DNA of 64,000 nt, from positions 920,476 through 984,475 of the forward strand of contig MU278357.1 in assembly GCA_022385755.1 (NCBI GenBank). Reading direction: 5' to 3'. Under the pieces are notes generated by a model, which saw only the letters and a list, made by a program, of their open reading frames with translations, did no database searches and was not told the origin of the DNA. Each line of letters begins with the position of its first letter. Position 1 is the stretch's first letter. The DNA is from Trametopsis cervina. Its lineage: Eukaryota > Basidiomycota > Agaricomycetes > Polyporales > Irpicaceae. The position numbers were made by a program, and so were the translations under genes. Shown here piece by piece: positions 11,523 through 24,639 of this stretch.

Positions 11523-12924
11523 AAGCGGCTTAATGCTCGGCAACGAATTCGGAAAGTAAATGGCCGGAATGTATGTGTATCATCGTGCGATTGGTTTCCC
11601 AGACATACTGTGGTCGTGTCCTACTTGACAGCTTGAAGGTTCACCGTTACTGCGGCAGTAGCCTTGTTCCTAAAGCAGGACATCCTTCGGTAGGGCGCGA
11701 TTGGCTGCACAGACTCTGGCAAAGAACAAGGCGTGTCCACATATCGATAGAATTACTGATTCCAGGGTTACTGACTCTCAGGAGGACTATTCTTCTTTTC
11801 CGATGAATTACGAATGGAGCCCGCTGGCACCGATGGTCACGGATGGCGGTTGCACCCCACTGTCCAGGCTCAAGCATTTAAACCGAGAAACGTAGCAATT
11901 AGGGGCTGTGCCACACGTGTTTATGGTCCAGCTTCTCCTTGTGGCAATTCCTCTTGACCCCAACACCGCTCGCGCCAACGGAGTAAGCCTTGCTGCCCGC
12001 GTCGTTCATTTCAACTGAGGTTGAGGCCGGCGGGAGCTTCACGGCCTATGTTAGGACGCCCCATCACCCTGACCCTGATGAACTTTAGAAGACCTGGGCG
12101 TCCGCAACGCAGCTGCTTCAAGACGTAAGGCTGTAGTCAGATATCTCAACGGCGGTGCTCCTTGAACCATGCACAATGCGCAGCGCAAGCATCGCTCCAC
12201 CGTGGAGCCGTACCATTTAACGGGGCCTCCGTTGGCCTCCGTGATGGTAGATATTATTGTCTGATCTGTACTCACCCGCGAGCCGTTTCACCATCCATGT
12301 GGCCGAAGGTAGGGGCTGACGACGGTGGGCCCGGCGACGCTGAACGTAGTACGTACAGTTGTGGAATACCATGCTATTGACCGAAGTAAGTTATCTGACA
12401 CGCCCACCATGGTGAAATTCAACTCCTTATCACATTTCATACTTCAGTCTGGGCTGGAGTGCCGTGAGGCATGCAAGGCTCCGGATAACGGAGACCAATA
12501 TTCCACTCATAGAAATGAGATGCACGCACCCCGCACATGCGCCGTTCCGCGGTAATAATCAATACCAGCTCATATAAGTACCCACCTTGTAGGACCGTTA
12601 CAGCTCGTTGCACCTGGTACAGCCTGGGATTCCTCAGGTTCTTTACCATGCGAAATATGAACGACATACCGGATCTGCTTGCCGAGTCTGCTCGTTATTC
12701 ATATTATCTGTTGCGCCACCGTGGGTTCGATCAGCCCAGAGGGCGACTGGCCCGCTTCCCGAACGCTGCTCCTCGACGCCCAGTCTCTCACTCGCGGCAA
12801 CAGGGTGGTCGACATTGTTGTCGAACAAGAACAACGCAATACCATATTCGGCGCTAATGAATCGTCGGTACGTCGGAAATATCCAGTCAAATCAAGACTG
12901 ACCGATGAGCCAACTCCAGATACT
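11523..12924. other. 1.4 kb interval without a confident gene
   Basis: No complete model could be built. A minus-strand stretch at about 12250-12165 reads ITEANGGPVKWYGSTVERCL and looks coding, and a second at about 12410-12355 opens with an ATG (MVGVSDNLLRSIAWYSTT) followed by a GTACGT donor. I could not join them to a family or to a stop. This may be a small orphan or a remnant. Confidence 0.3.
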
Positions 12925-14576
12925 ATGTCTCTTGGTGATTATGAACTACCTTCATACAACCAGCATGCCAATAACAGAGCACCCGCGGACCCACAAGTGG
13001 AACATACCTATCGGTTGACAAGGAACGGTCGCCCGTTTGTCACCCTTGCCATGAAGAGTGGAGCTGTAGATGCCGATCACACACCGCTCATGCATCAAGG
13101 TCAGACCCTTTCTGGATCAATCACCCTCGACCTGTATGACGGCGTGAATGTTCGCTCGTTAAATGTGCAGGTCAGTAGAACGCCTGGTCGCATCTGGATT
13201 ACTCTCCGAAGAACAAGCGTGAATGTGTTGTGCACGGTGACGAGACTTGCGCATCTGTATTGCAGAGCCGAAGCTGCGCTAACTTCACGTAACTTCCAAT
13301 AGGAAGACACTAGTCTGACAATATGATTTAGGTTATAGGAGAACTCAAATTACAGCTGAATGCGCACCATCGATTCTTATCTATGCGAACGGAGCTGTAT
13401 ACTGCGGAGACACGAGACATCCCGTCTAATCAACCAAGAGAGAGAGTAAGGCTGCCGGGTCAATACGTATGGCCATACTCATTCAAGCTACCGAAGGGTG
13501 TCAGCATCGCCTACGACGAGAACAGAAAGAAATTCCTTCTCCCATCTTCTGTCAAAGACAGTGCGACGAAGTTCTCCATTGACTATCACGTTGTAGTCCA
13601 TGTCAAGACTGGTTTCCTGAGCTCAGGACACAAGTGAGTTCCGGCCGAATTATACGCCACTGTCTTCCTAACGCGCAACATCTAGACTTGTGTGTCCCTT
13701 TGAATACATCCCTATTCTTAGACCCAGCCTCCCATCCTTGTTACACCAAATCGCGCGACTGGAAGGGACATCTATTCTAGGACCATATGATGACCCAGAA
13801 GGATGGAAGACCTTGTCTGCGGTTGATATGTCGGGAAGGCTGTTCAACTCCAAGCGAGTCGTTATGACGTGCACAGTAAGCGCATTTTTGATTTTCAAGA
13901 GCAGTTGGCTGATGAATCCCGTCAGCTTTCCGTTCCGTTGCCGGTACGTACGTACGACAAATATTATCATTATCTATCGGGGTGACAGTTTCACGTTGCA
14001 GCTGTGTTACACGAGGGGTACTTCCATCTCCATCCATCTTGTGCTGTCTTCTGAAGATGAGCAGGCCCTTGGCATTCTCTGTTCGCCACATGCCCCTAAG
14101 GTTCACCTTATTCGTACCCTAACTTACCCACATGCTGGATACATGCTCAGCACCTTCGGGGAAAGCGCAAGACCACAGATCAGTTACACAGAGGAGGTGG
14201 CATCCACAGCGTTCTCCGTCACAGCCACTAACGTGAACAACCATTCTGAGTCTTCCACCAACACCCGGGTCTTGTGTGGGCAGCTCTCCGTACCTGGAAA
14301 TCTGGTCCCTGAGTTCCACATGCTGAGCTATGATATGCAGGTTAGTAATGCTTTATCGTGATTACTGATAAGTACACTGCTTATTCGGCTACCACTCACC
14401 TTTAACGCGTTCAGTATTCAATTGCAATATATCCTTTCGAAGCGGTCGGGTTCACGCCTGGCGCTCCTGTACGCAAGCCCCTACTAGAACAAACCGTCCA
14501 AATTGTCACAGCAAATGCTGACATGCCGCAAGGACCGAGTGTTGCGCCACCAAACTACATAGCCGAATTTCCGTGA
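12925..14576 (+). CDS. Arrestin-fold domain protein
   Basis: Six exons (12925-13170, 13332-13633, 13686-13875, 13926-13943, 14002-14340, 14415-14576) give 418 aa. The N-terminal half has the arrestin-like beta-sandwich pattern: GQTLSGSITLDLYDGVNVRS, GELKLQL, RLPGQYVWPYSFKLP and FSIDYHVVVHVKT. A second sandwich includes YTRGTSISIHLVLSSEDEQA and ends with APPNYIAEFP. Fungal alpha-arrestin-related proteins are ubiquitin-ligase adaptors for membrane transporters or signalling scaffolds. I see no clear PPxY motif, so an adaptor role is unproven. The fourth exon is an 18-nt micro-exon needed to keep the frame between a CT-L and a LCYTRG segment. The start at 12925 is chosen because the upstream open frame lacks family-like sequence. 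Confidence 0.85.
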
Positions 14577-14833
14577 AGTCGAATAAGCAGATATTTTTCC
14601 AACTTACGGGGTACCATGTTCTATGTTCTATCTTTCTTTGCACATGCATTGTTATGTAGCTGTTCTCTTTGTACTATCTGAAATGGCGTTTAGAGATGAG
14701 TAGCGACGTACGCGTTTCCTGCAAAGTTGGCGTGTCCGTATCGAATGACCTCAATAAGATGGCATAGTATACATGTCATGCTATGCTACATAACCATATA
14801 TGACACAAGAACTAGCTAAAGCATCTGCCTACT

Positions 14834-16481
14834 TCATGATCGTGCAGCGTCGACTACTGTAGGCTGTTCTACAGGTGGCGCCTGTGTGCCCGTACGCCCC
14901 ATCGCAGCGCCGAGGGCTTGCGTACGGAACGCGAGACCACGAGTCTTTTCGATAACCGTTTGGTAGATAGGTTGCGGCGGTCGGTTAATCTCGATAACAT
15001 TCTGTGAAAGGAGCTTAGGTCAGCAGCTAGCCAAAGCGTTGTTTCGGAGGCTTCCCACCTTGCCCAAGTCGATCTTGGCATCCGCCCCCATCCTAGTCTC
15101 ACGGATGAGGTTCACCACCCACTTCTCGCCCTCGTCCCGATCGAGGTTCAAGCGATCAGAGAGGTCCCTGTCGAATGTATCAGTAAGCATGCCAGGCGGT
15201 ATGAAGAGACTTTTCGTACGCAATGTCTATCGTTTGATGTATGCGGCAGTAGGCCTCACTGACGAGGTATCTTGCGTTATCAAGGAAGTCGTCCTTGAAT
15301 TCTGACAGGAAGAAATCGTTGCCGACGACTTGTTCTGCTTTACGGAGCTCGCGCTGAGCGGCCTCAAAGTCGAACTCGACGTACAGCTCCTTCAAGAAAG
15401 CGGTGATGGGATCCTGGTATTGGTATTCCTCCATCTGGATAATTTTGACGACCTCCCGGATGGAGTGTCGGACACGACTTGGAACAGTAGTACCGGAAGT
15501 CGAAGATGCCTTGCGTGACAGGATGGCAGCTGTGGCAAGGTATCGGAGAATCCATGGACTGGATGTCTGAATGGTGTTGAGGTATGTCGGAGAGAGGAAG
15601 GTCTCAAGAAGGAGGGTACGTCCTTCAGGATGATTGAAATAGACAAACAGGGACCAGTGGAGGAGCCATGTGCGGGAATGCAGCTGAGTCAGTGCAGGGT
15701 CGGCTGATGAAGCAGCGGTAGAGAATGCGGGGTGAGAGGGGGTACGGGAGTCGAGAGCCTCACGAAGGGTATTGAGCTCTTCGAGAGCAATGTCCCACTT
15801 TCCCGTCAGGATATCACAGGCAAGCTTCCCCCAATGGGCCGACAAGGTAAGGTCTGGGTCGGTAGAGAGGACGCGGAAGTGATAGAGGTAGTCTGCCGCT
15901 CCGCTGTAGTTACCATAGGTGTATTGGAACTGGCCGAAGTTGTACAGAGCGTTGATTTGTTCGAGGGTGACCTGTATATAGTTAACGTAAGGACGGTATT
16001 CTCATGAAAAACGGGCAAAAGTGTGGAGATGGTCCATTGAAAGAATTGCTCATTGGTAACGCACGTTATAATGCTCCTTCAGGTATTGCAAGTTTTGGTT
16101 CTTGTCTTGCCTAAGTGCTTGAGCAACCTCCGGGTTCTCAATCACGTTCAGCACAGCCTGTGCTTCTTGCTGAAGCCGCTCATTGGTAGAAACAGCATTT
16201 TCACGCTTTCCAGCGAATTCTAAGTGTGCATGAGACCCTGGTGTGTGTAGGACGGCTAGTTATTTTGACGTACCTGCAGGTGTCTCCTCGTTCGGATGCA
16301 ACTGCTCAAACAGGCTGACCGCATAGTCTACCATGTTCGTTCCCTTAGCAAGCTCATACTGGGCGGTCTGAACCTGTTCAACAGGGAAGAATTCATTCTC
16401 TGCAAGATGATTGAGGAGAGGGAAAACGAGATGGCGATCGCAGTACGGGATGATTGTTTGAGTGAGGTCGTACTCGGCCAT
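14834..16481 (-). CDS. Translation initiation factor eIF3 subunit e (Int6)
   Basis: Five exons (16481-16274, 16219-16065, 15971-15220, 15167-15059, 15001-14834) give 463 aa, close to the 445 of human eIF3e. The N-terminus [20 protein letters not shown], then [24 protein letters not shown] and [20 protein letters not shown] are diagnostic. The PCI domain occupies roughly residues 250-420 and ends in [20 protein letters not shown], followed by [16 protein letters not shown]. eIF3e is part of the PCI/MPN core of eIF3 that recruits the 40S subunit and mRNA. Its start is convergent-free: the next gene (MPDU1) begins 381 bp away on the other strand. Confidence 0.96.
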
Positions 16482-16862
16482 TTTTGCAGGAGTGCACTGT
16501 CACGTAAACACTTGCTATGCTGTAAGCACAACTGCGGAGGAAATACGAGTGTTGATCTAGCTCCTGACGTACCGTGGCTTTTGTGAAGGCTCAGTTTAGG
16601 TTCTCGCAGTCGTACCGAGCATGCTTTGGTACGAGATCAAGATCAAATTTTTGTCACGCTTACAGCTCGATATGGGTAACAGCGAGTCACAGCTTTCACC
16701 GATAAACGCGTGTCCGACACGTCGAGCTTACCCTGCGTTCGCGCTTCTCTTCGCCACGGCATCACCGCATACACGTTTCGTTGGGGTAGTCTCCGCACAT
16801 TGCAAGCGCAGTATAATACGTACAACACTGCTAATTTCTTGTCACTCGGCTGGACTTGCACG

Positions 16863-18023
16863 ATGACCTCAATCACTCGAAACTTTCCGTGGTTTATCAA
16901 GGACCTCGGTATAGCAGTTGTCGGTCAGGTCAGTCACTTCTGCTACTGTGAGCTTTCATTCTCAGGCTTACTGTTATGTGTGATAGAAATGCTACGTATC
17001 TCTTGTGGAAAACCTCGACATCACCGATGTTGACTGCTTGAAGTATGCAGTATCGAAGGGGCTGGGGATTGGTATAGTGCTGGGAGGAGGCATCATGAAG
17101 CTGCCTCAGCTATTGCTCAGTGAGTTCTTCATCGTTTGGAAATACCTACATTTTTGTGTTCTATGGTCTCGTCAAGTCAAGGAGGCTTTACCAAGGTTGG
17201 TATGGTCCTTCCCTTGATGAGCGAAACCACACGCGTCATGGCTTGCAGGTGCTACGCTTGCGCGTTATGTGTACTCGTTCGGTTTGCGGGCAGTATTCTG
17301 ACACCATTCACAGTTGTTTCCGCTAAATCCGCCCGTGGACTGTCGCTGTCTGCTTACATCCTGGAGACGCTGTCATACGCTATTACGCTTGCGTACTCAT
17401 ACCGCAACCAATTCCCCTTCTCGACGTATGGAGAGAACTTCTTCCTCACCCTTCAAAACATCGCCATAACCCTTCTTATAATCTACTATCCATCCTCGCG
17501 GCTCACCCGGTCGGTAAATACTGCGCCGCAACTGGCCCTTGCCACGGCTTTGACGGCTCTGAGCGGAGTGGCATTGTACGCTGTTCCTCCCTCCACCCTC
17601 GCAGCCCTTCAATGGTCGACAATCCCATTGTCGCTCTTCTCTAAGATACCGCAAATCCGCCAAAACCAACGCGCGCGCTCCACTGGACAATTGTCCGCAT
17701 TTGCCGTCATCTCGCAAATCGTTGGCTGCCTCGCAAGGTTGTTCACCACCGCTGCTGAAGTAGGCGACCCTATCCTCACCGCAGGCTTCGCTCTGGCGCT
17801 ATTCCTCAATATCGTTCTCGGTGCTCAAATGTGGGCGTACTGGGGAAAGGATGCGAAGGACACCTTAGATGTCAGGACTGGGAACGAGGAGAAGGAAAAG
17901 ATACCTGCAGCTGCATGGCAGCAGGATGGCAAGGTTGATATTGTGATTCAGCCTGCCTCTCCTACCGTGTCATCTCCAGCACGTTCGCAACCCGGGAGAA
18001 AGTGGGCGAGGAAGGTTGATTAG
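16863..18023 (+). CDS. MPDU1-like PQ-loop membrane protein (dolichol-sugar utilisation)
   Basis: Three exons (16863-16928, 16987-17119, 17314-18023) give 302 aa. The core CLKYAVSKGLGIGIVLGG-IMKLPQLLL-SARGLSLSAYILE contains the first PQ loop (LPQ) with the family's SxxGLS motif, and SLFSKIPQIRQN-STGQLSAF contains the second. About seven hydrophobic segments are visible. MPDU1/Lec35 is an ER protein required for use of mannose- and glucose-P-dolichol in glycosylation and GPI synthesis. The charged C-terminal tail (about 55 residues after MWAYWGKDAK) is longer than in the 247-aa human protein. The second intron is long for this window (194 nt). Confidence 0.93.
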
Positions 18024-18405
18024 TCTTCTATGCGAGCAAATGACTGTTAATTTATTCATCTGTGTCTGTTCTTGTTTTATGGTACTCTTGACCAGTTCTA
18101 CTCAACGTGTTTGGTACATTATCTGCTACAACATTTGCGCAACTGCTATCGGTATAAGCGGGCCGCAAAGTCGCTATCAGGTAACTTATCCAGATTCCGC
18201 AACGTCGTTGAAACTTCACACATGCTAAGTCGGAGTCAGTTCACTAACATGTCCAATATTCTCTCATTGACTCGCTCTGTACTTAGTTGTCTCTAAGTGC
18301 TTATAAATGCACCGTCTCGGATCTTTCCCACGGCAGCGATTCTCCTTTGCTTTGTCGCACAAATCGACTGTCAGTGTTACTCCTGTACACTCGCGGTCGA
18401 GAGGA

Positions 18406-19876
18406 ATGGCCAACGTAGCTTTCCGTCTGTCTCGCACCATTGAGACCACAAGTCATCCGCCGTATGTATCTGCCCATCTTATTCCGATGATCAGTTCCTC
18501 ATCTCTGCGAGAGTATACCGCAGGCATACAAATGGTCTGAGGCGTACAAACCCACGCCGGGGCGACCGCTGCTTGATATGTCGCAAGGTGTACCGGGCAT
18601 ACCGCCTCCAAAGGTGCTCCTAGATGCCATCGCTGCTGCAGGGTCTAATCCTGCATACTGTGGTTATACTCCGAACCAAGGAGAACTTTCCCTTCGGAAA
18701 GCTATGGCCGAAGAAATGAAAACTGCATATGGGCCGCAGACCGACGTGACCGAGCATGATGTGTCTATTACTGCTGGCTGTAACATGGCATTTACGGCCG
18801 CTGCGATGACTGTCGCTGGGCAGGGTGATGAGGTTATTCTGCCTACACCTTGGTAAGTACTCCCCTGCGATATCTATCGCGTGGATCAAAGGCTAATGGA
18901 CAAGCAGGTATTTCAATCACGAGTGAGCACCACATGCACCCACTCTATGGAGTAGACAAAAATTTAGTTTTGTCATGCACAGGATGACACTTACTATGTT
19001 GGGAATCAAACCTATCTGGCTCAAGACCGCTGCAGAAGACGGATTCCAACCGTCCGTAAGTGAGTGCGCGAAACTGATCACTTCCGCCACTCGAGCGATA
19101 GTGCTAGTGACCCCCAACAACCCTGTAAGCTTCCGTTTACTGCCACACCAACAAGTCTGATATTTTGTTCAAAGACCGGCGCAGTATACAGCCCGGAGCT
19201 CATACATGCGTTCGCAGCCCTGGCCTACGAACGTCAACTCGCTCTAATTATCGATGAAACTTACCGCGACTTTGTGCTCGAAGGACCTCCGCATCATCTT
19301 TTCGCTACAGGACATGTCTCGTCCTTGCCTGAGTCATGGAACTGGCGTGCAACCCTCATCCATCTGTTCTCATTTTCCAAGTCATACTGTATACCCGGAC
19401 ATCGCTTGGGTCTTATGGTATCATCCCCATCCATCAGTCCTGCGCTCAATACGGCACTCGATAACACGCAGATCTGTGCTCCTCGACCGGCCCAGGCTGC
19501 ATTGGCACCTTTGCTTGCCTCGTTGCGCCCATTTGTGAGGGACACTGCGCGTGCTGTCGCCTCACGGCATATATTATTCAAGGATACTCTCCCGAAACGC
19601 TGGCACATAGGAAGTCAAGGAGCGTACTACGCGTTCGTTAGACATCCGTTCAAGGGAGTCGATGCCTCGGAGGTATGTCAACGCCTAGCGCAGGAGATCG
19701 GTGTCATCTGCTTGCCAGCAGGTTTCTTTAGTCCGGGGCAGGGTGGACGGGCCCAAGGCGATATGGGTCGGTGGATTAGGTTCTCTGTAGCAAACGTAGA
19801 CGATCAAAAGGTCAAACAGGTTTGCGAGCGTCTGGAAGAGTGTGAGAGTCTATTTGGATGGGATCTGGATGTATAA
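18406..19876 (+). CDS. PLP-dependent aminotransferase, class I/II fold
   Basis: Five exons (18406-18461, 18514-18852, 18908-18922, 18983-19124, 19175-19876) give 417 aa. Visible fold-type I hallmarks are LLDMSQGVPG near the N-terminus, the cofactor-pocket turn DVSITAGCNMAF, the VTPNNPTGAVYS motif, IIDETYRDF with the pyridine-nitrogen Asp, and FSFSKSYCIPGHRLG with the Schiff-base Lys. RWIRFSVAN near the end carries the substrate-carboxylate Arg. The substrate cannot be read from the sequence; relatives are annotated as aspartate-like or uncharacterised aminotransferases. The 15-nt third exon supplies YFNH between TPW and EMTLTM. An in-frame ATG at 18307 could extend the N-terminus by 33 residues. 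Confidence 0.92.
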
Positions 19877-19941
19877 TCGGGATTTTGTACAATCAAAAAA
19901 TAGCGAGAGAGATCTGTATCCCCGTATGTATACATCAGAGA

Positions 19942-21177
19942 CTACGGGCAAGTAGTCACTTCCCAGTCAGTGACAAGAGCTAAAATGAAGTAAGGCCATC
20001 ATTACAGGAAATCAAGCATCGAAAGGGAAGCCCACCTTCATCTAGGCTGTCCAGATGGTCTACCTCCTCCTCGGAAAGTTCAAAGTCATATATCTGCGTG
20101 TTAGCTATGATCCGCTCCTTTGATGCTGATTTAGGGATAGGAATGTAGCCCTTCACATCGCCGGTCAGAATGAATTTAGTACTAGTGGGACGAAACCGAG
20201 CTACCTTCTGAACGGAATATCTTAGGAGGACCTGAGCGGCCGTTTTATTGTATTTCTGCGCCAATCTGACAATGGATGGGTGCCTGAAGCGTAAGCCACG
20301 AACGAGGGGTCCCCATGCTTCGAGCGCGATATTGTTCTCCCGACACTTTGCCACGATGTCTGTTCTGGTCATGAAAGGATGCAGGTCGACCTTCGTGTTG
20401 GTAGACGCTATTTGTTAGCTTCATCACACTAGCTGGAGTCCAGAGGCGCGTACTTGATTGAGAACAGGCAATTCAACGCCCTGCTCTAACATCTCATCGA
20501 TATGTTTGACACCGAAGTTGCTGACCCCAATGCTTTTAACTTTGCCTTCTTTCTTGGCGGCGCATACTGCGCGCCAGCACTCGCGTCTGACGTTGGGTCC
20601 GCCTATAGCAGAGTGTAGCAGATACAGATCTATGTATCCAAGTCCACAGGCCTTGATAGATGCATCGATGGCTTTCATGGTAGCAGCGTAGGAGACGTTA
20701 TCCTTGAGCTTTGTGGTCCAGAAAATCTCGGAACGAGGAGTATTGGTCTTCGCAAGCCATGCGTTGATGGCTTGCCCGCATTCCTTCTCGTTATAGTACC
20801 AGGTAGCACCGTCCTAACTCGAGATATGAGTGGATCTAATTACTGGATCACATAGCGAGGACCTACGATGTGACGATACCCGGCCTGCATATGAACTCGT
20901 CAGCGTGATGAACGCAGTTGCTGCATGTTGCGACCTACCTCTAGGGCCCATGTCAAGGGCTTGATAACCGACGAGCCTTCGAGTTCATATGTTCCTACAT
21001 ATTTTGGACTGTCAGTCTTTCGTCATTTGCAAGCCTGAACAACAGCACGTACCAAACCCTAGGATGGGGATCTCCGAGCCATCACGAAGCTAATATGGGA
21101 CTCAATCAGTCAGCTGGTTATGAATGACAAGATTCAATAGGGCCAACCTGTTTCTTCGACTGTAAACTGAAAGCCAT
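19942..21177 (-). CDS. Aldo-keto reductase
   Basis: Eight exons (21177-21148, 21089-21053, 20994-20939, 20884-20867, 20813-20454, 20390-20205, 20150-20036, 19979-19942) give 279 aa, normal for the superfamily. The catalytic tetrad is visible: Asp in YRHIDGA, Tyr in TWYYNE, Lys in WTTKLKDN and His in YLLHSA. KSIGVSNFG and GYIPIPKSASKERI are the cofactor-side motifs that bind NADPH. The fourth exon is an 18-nt micro-exon. The 54-nt intron after Gln-Lys has no stop and could be read through, but splicing restores the family's RYSVQK-GYIPIPKS. The last exon restores the usual LVTDW ending; without it the protein would end in unrelated sequence. Endogenous substrate unknown. Confidence 0.93.
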
Positions 21178-22236
21178 CGTATATGACCGTGTGGAGTTGA
21201 AGAAACTGCACTGAAGTATTACTGCGATGACCTCAGCAGGGCAAATTTCCCACGATCTTATGCACAGAACATCGCATGCTCATACGGTGCATCGATAAAG
21301 CGAAGTTATGGGGTTTGCTAGACCTTGTTGATCACGCCAGAGAAAGAGTACGATGTATCGATTGCAAATACATACTGACATGACAGATGGACGATACTAG
21401 ACGACTACACAGTAAGACAATCCGCTCATTGCACAAACATGTCATATAATACCTGCAAAAAGGTAGTCAGTACGGTGGACAAGAAGAACGTCGGACATAA
21501 AAAAGGATCAGACATCCAAAGGAAGGTACTTGCTACCCTCACCGCGCCGACCCCCGCTTTCCGCCCAGCGCACCACAAGGGCGGCCCACACTTCACCATG
21601 TGATATTGGGTTCCACACGGAATGAAGGGGGAATATAGACGTTCCACACTGGGGGAGTACTCCCGTCAAGGAGGGCGCTAGGGTGAAAACTGCGAATGTA
21701 CGGTATATTTCATCTTAGAGTCGCAAGTGCGACTTCATGTACAGGTTCGGTACTCACATTATAATATGAACAGCACAGCCAGAGGCCATAGAACAAGGCT
21801 AGAGAGGATGGGTTGGTCAGCGAGCATTCTTGGAGTGAATGTGAGAAGGTCAGACAAAATGGCACTGGCAAGTACACTGTGCGTTCTGATGAACGCTAGT
21901 CTGTTGCGAACAGACTACTCTGTTTCTCGGCATGGTCGTGTAAGACGGGGAAGAGAATAAAGTCATCATGGAAGACGTTCTGAAGGAACGCGTCGTAGTC
22001 AAGAGACTTAGCTCACCTCGTATGGCTGGCCCGGTGCTGGTGGAAGTACAGCCTCTGCACAAAAACTTGCAGCGCTTCTCTCAAAATTTTGACGGATCAG
22101 TTGTTTGGCACTATTGATACACTCACGTGATCCATGGGAGGGGCTCTTGGCCGCCAGTTGCGCCGCCATTGTCTGCTCACCAATCTTCAACAACGACTAC
22201 GACCCCCTGGGACGCCACTTTTAGCCCTTCAGAATC
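21178..22236. other. 1.06 kb intergenic interval
   Basis: This lies between two divergent genes and should contain both promoters. Open frames here are short and inconsistent between strands. I recognise no RNA gene or repeat. Confidence 0.5.
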
Positions 22237-23928
22237 ATGGCTGATGTTCGAACTATCAGCCACGCAGGGCCTTCAAACCTCTATCAGCAGCCACAAGAAA
22301 TCATCGATGTAGACGCACTACCTGACGACGCCCCACTTGCAACCACACGGAGGCGTTCTCAACAACCTCACGGCCGACACTCGCATCGGAGCTCTGGAGC
22401 ATCGACCAGTAGACAGAGTCAGGTCATCTATATTCTCGATAGCGACGACGAAGATGGAGCGCCTCGTCAGCGTCCTTTTTCAGGTGTGTCTGGCTTCCGC
22501 GCTTAGGATCATGTTTGGGGCTGGGACTCATAGCTGTGTGCAGGTGTGCCGAGACCAAGAATATTTTCTCCTCCGCCGCCTGTTGTACGTCGCTCAATAC
22601 CTCCAGTACCTCCCGTTCCCAGGCGGTTTGCCAACCAGAGACACCGGTCCCGCTCCGGCCATCCGCCTCCCATCATCTTGCCGAATGACAACCCCTTCCC
22701 CTTTGAAGCTCAGATGAACCATTTCCCACCTGAGCCGGCTGCTCCTGTCTTGCCAGCACGAGGGGCACCTCGCTCACATCATCAACCTGTCATGGGCTTG
22801 GGAGGAGCCATAATTGCATTGAATCGTCGGGAAGAAGAGGACAGACAGAATGCCCGAGCACAAGCGCCCCGACATCGGGGAGCATTTTATCCGTTCGCTG
22901 CCTTAGCGCAATCGTTCAGACAATTCATTGGTGCGATAGATGAACCTGTGGGCCATGGGCCATACGCAGACTTTGGCGATCTCATGCAGCCGCCTCTGGA
23001 AGATGATCCTTGGGATGCTGAGTGGCTCCCTGAGGCCCACTATCATGGAGATGCCTTCGGCCTTCCGAAGAGAGTCCCGAAAGCGCCGGCATGGTACCCC
23101 AGCTATACACATCCCGGACAGCCTGATCCTGGCTTCTCCTTCGATTTTGAACCGAAGGACACAAAGCCGCCATCACCGACCGTCATTGTACTTGATGATG
23201 ATGATTCACCTACGCGAAGCACTGGTCAATCTGGCTCGGACTCGTCTCAAGAGACACCAACAACTCTCATATGTGCACGTTGTATGGACCCTCTTACGAT
23301 CGCTGGCCAGGATTCGCCCGAGCTCCCACCCGACGAGGCAAAGCGGAGGCGAGTATGGGCTCTGCGGTGTGGTCACATGCTGGATGGCAAGTGTATAGAT
23401 GAGCTCATGCGCCCGGATGGATTTCCTCCTATTGCTGAGGAGGCCATCGCCGTCACCGGGTCAAGCAGAGGCAACAAGGGCAAAGGGAAGGGCAGTGCTG
23501 CGATGGAAGTTGATGTGAAAGGGAAAGGGAAGGCGCTGGACCGAAGTATGGACATGTCCTTGGACGACGTGACTACGGGCACCGTCGCGCTTGGAGATAC
23601 ATCGATGCGGTCTCGTCTTCGGCCTCGTGCGACCCGATCGATAGCCTCTGTCGCAAACACCGACGTCTCGATGGCTTCCGTGGATACCAACGCAGATTCA
23701 TCGCGTCCTACCCGCCCGCTACCTCGGCGAAGAGGTGGTACCAAAGCTACAACGTCTCCGGCTCGACCGAAAGGCAAGGGAAGGGCCCGGAAACCGACGG
23801 TGGAGGAGCGACATGCATGGTTCTGCCCGGTGTCTACTTGCTGCAAGGAGCATAGTAGTATCCGGATGCGCGACGAGGAGGACTGGAAGATGGATGATAG
23901 TCTCGGCGCCATAGCCGTCTTTGTCTAG
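22237..23928 (+). CDS. RING-like zinc-binding protein with long disordered N-terminus
   Basis: Two exons (22237-22483, 22544-23928) give 543 aa. An acidic motif, VIYILDSDDEDGAP, and a second one, VIVLDDDDSPT, resemble SUMO-interacting motifs. Near residues 310-350 a cysteine-rich domain begins CARCMDPL, continues after an insert with LRCGHMLDGKCIDELM, and ends about 130 residues later with WFCPVSTCCKEH, so the ring is split by a Lys/Gly-rich insert. This spacing fits a degenerate RING or U-box-like finger, as in SUMO-targeted ubiquitin ligases, but ligase activity is inferred. The protein ends with GAIAVFV. The intron removes a stop and joins SGV-PRPRIFSPPPP cleanly. Confidence 0.8.
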
Positions 23929-24639
23929 ATGAGGACCTTGGTGGAAGGTGTCGTGGCGACGCTACCTCCGGCCAAGGATAGCGATGGCAACGCGGCTGTC
24001 GGGACTATTCTCGTGGTGCTTGACCTGAGGATTTGCTTCAGCAATGATACAATTGTATTTTCTCACCCGTTGCGGTATGAAGTGTGCCTCGACATCACAA
24101 CGAACGATATATCCTGGGTGCGTCCGTGCTCGCTGTGTACTGGAAAGAGCTAACTACGCAGATCCTTGTCGAGGCCGTCGTGAACATATGGGGGTGGCCG
24201 GAGAGTGTGCATGGATGTTCAGAGAGTGGCCAGCAAGTGAAGCACACGTCGACGAGACACTTAAGTATTGCCATAGAATTGCAGTCCACTCACTCAAATT
24301 TCATGCGTTCAACCTACGCATTTATTTATGCAAAAGCAGCTTCGCCTTTGCGCGATATACTGTAACCGTGACATCGCAGGAATTTCGCGCGTGCTTTTGG
24401 GTGCCTGACATATGGCGGGATCTCCGGTCCGTCTGCTGCAGTTGATGCCTGCCAAAGGACTTCGGTATGCCACGCTTCCACCACGACTACGTCTTCTTCA
24501 ACCACATGCAAACTGCGCAAGCGTTCATAACGCCTGCACAGTTTTATTTTCGATTATACACACCGTCTCGCTCAGCTCCTAAGACTGCACGCGCGAAAGC
24601 ACCCGCCTCGCGACGCGACGCAGCTCGTGTTTCAAATTT
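23929..24639. other. 0.7 kb between genes
   Basis: This should hold the 3' UTR of the RING-like gene and the promoter of the next. The open frame 23929-24153 directly follows the stop codon and is most likely UTR. I see nothing else. Confidence 0.45.

Noticed and set aside
19980..20372. Aldo-keto reductase ending GLPFRCLISCNDGLTSF
   Set aside because: Splicing from 20036 to 19979 restores the usual LVTDW ending, so that tail is an intron read-through.
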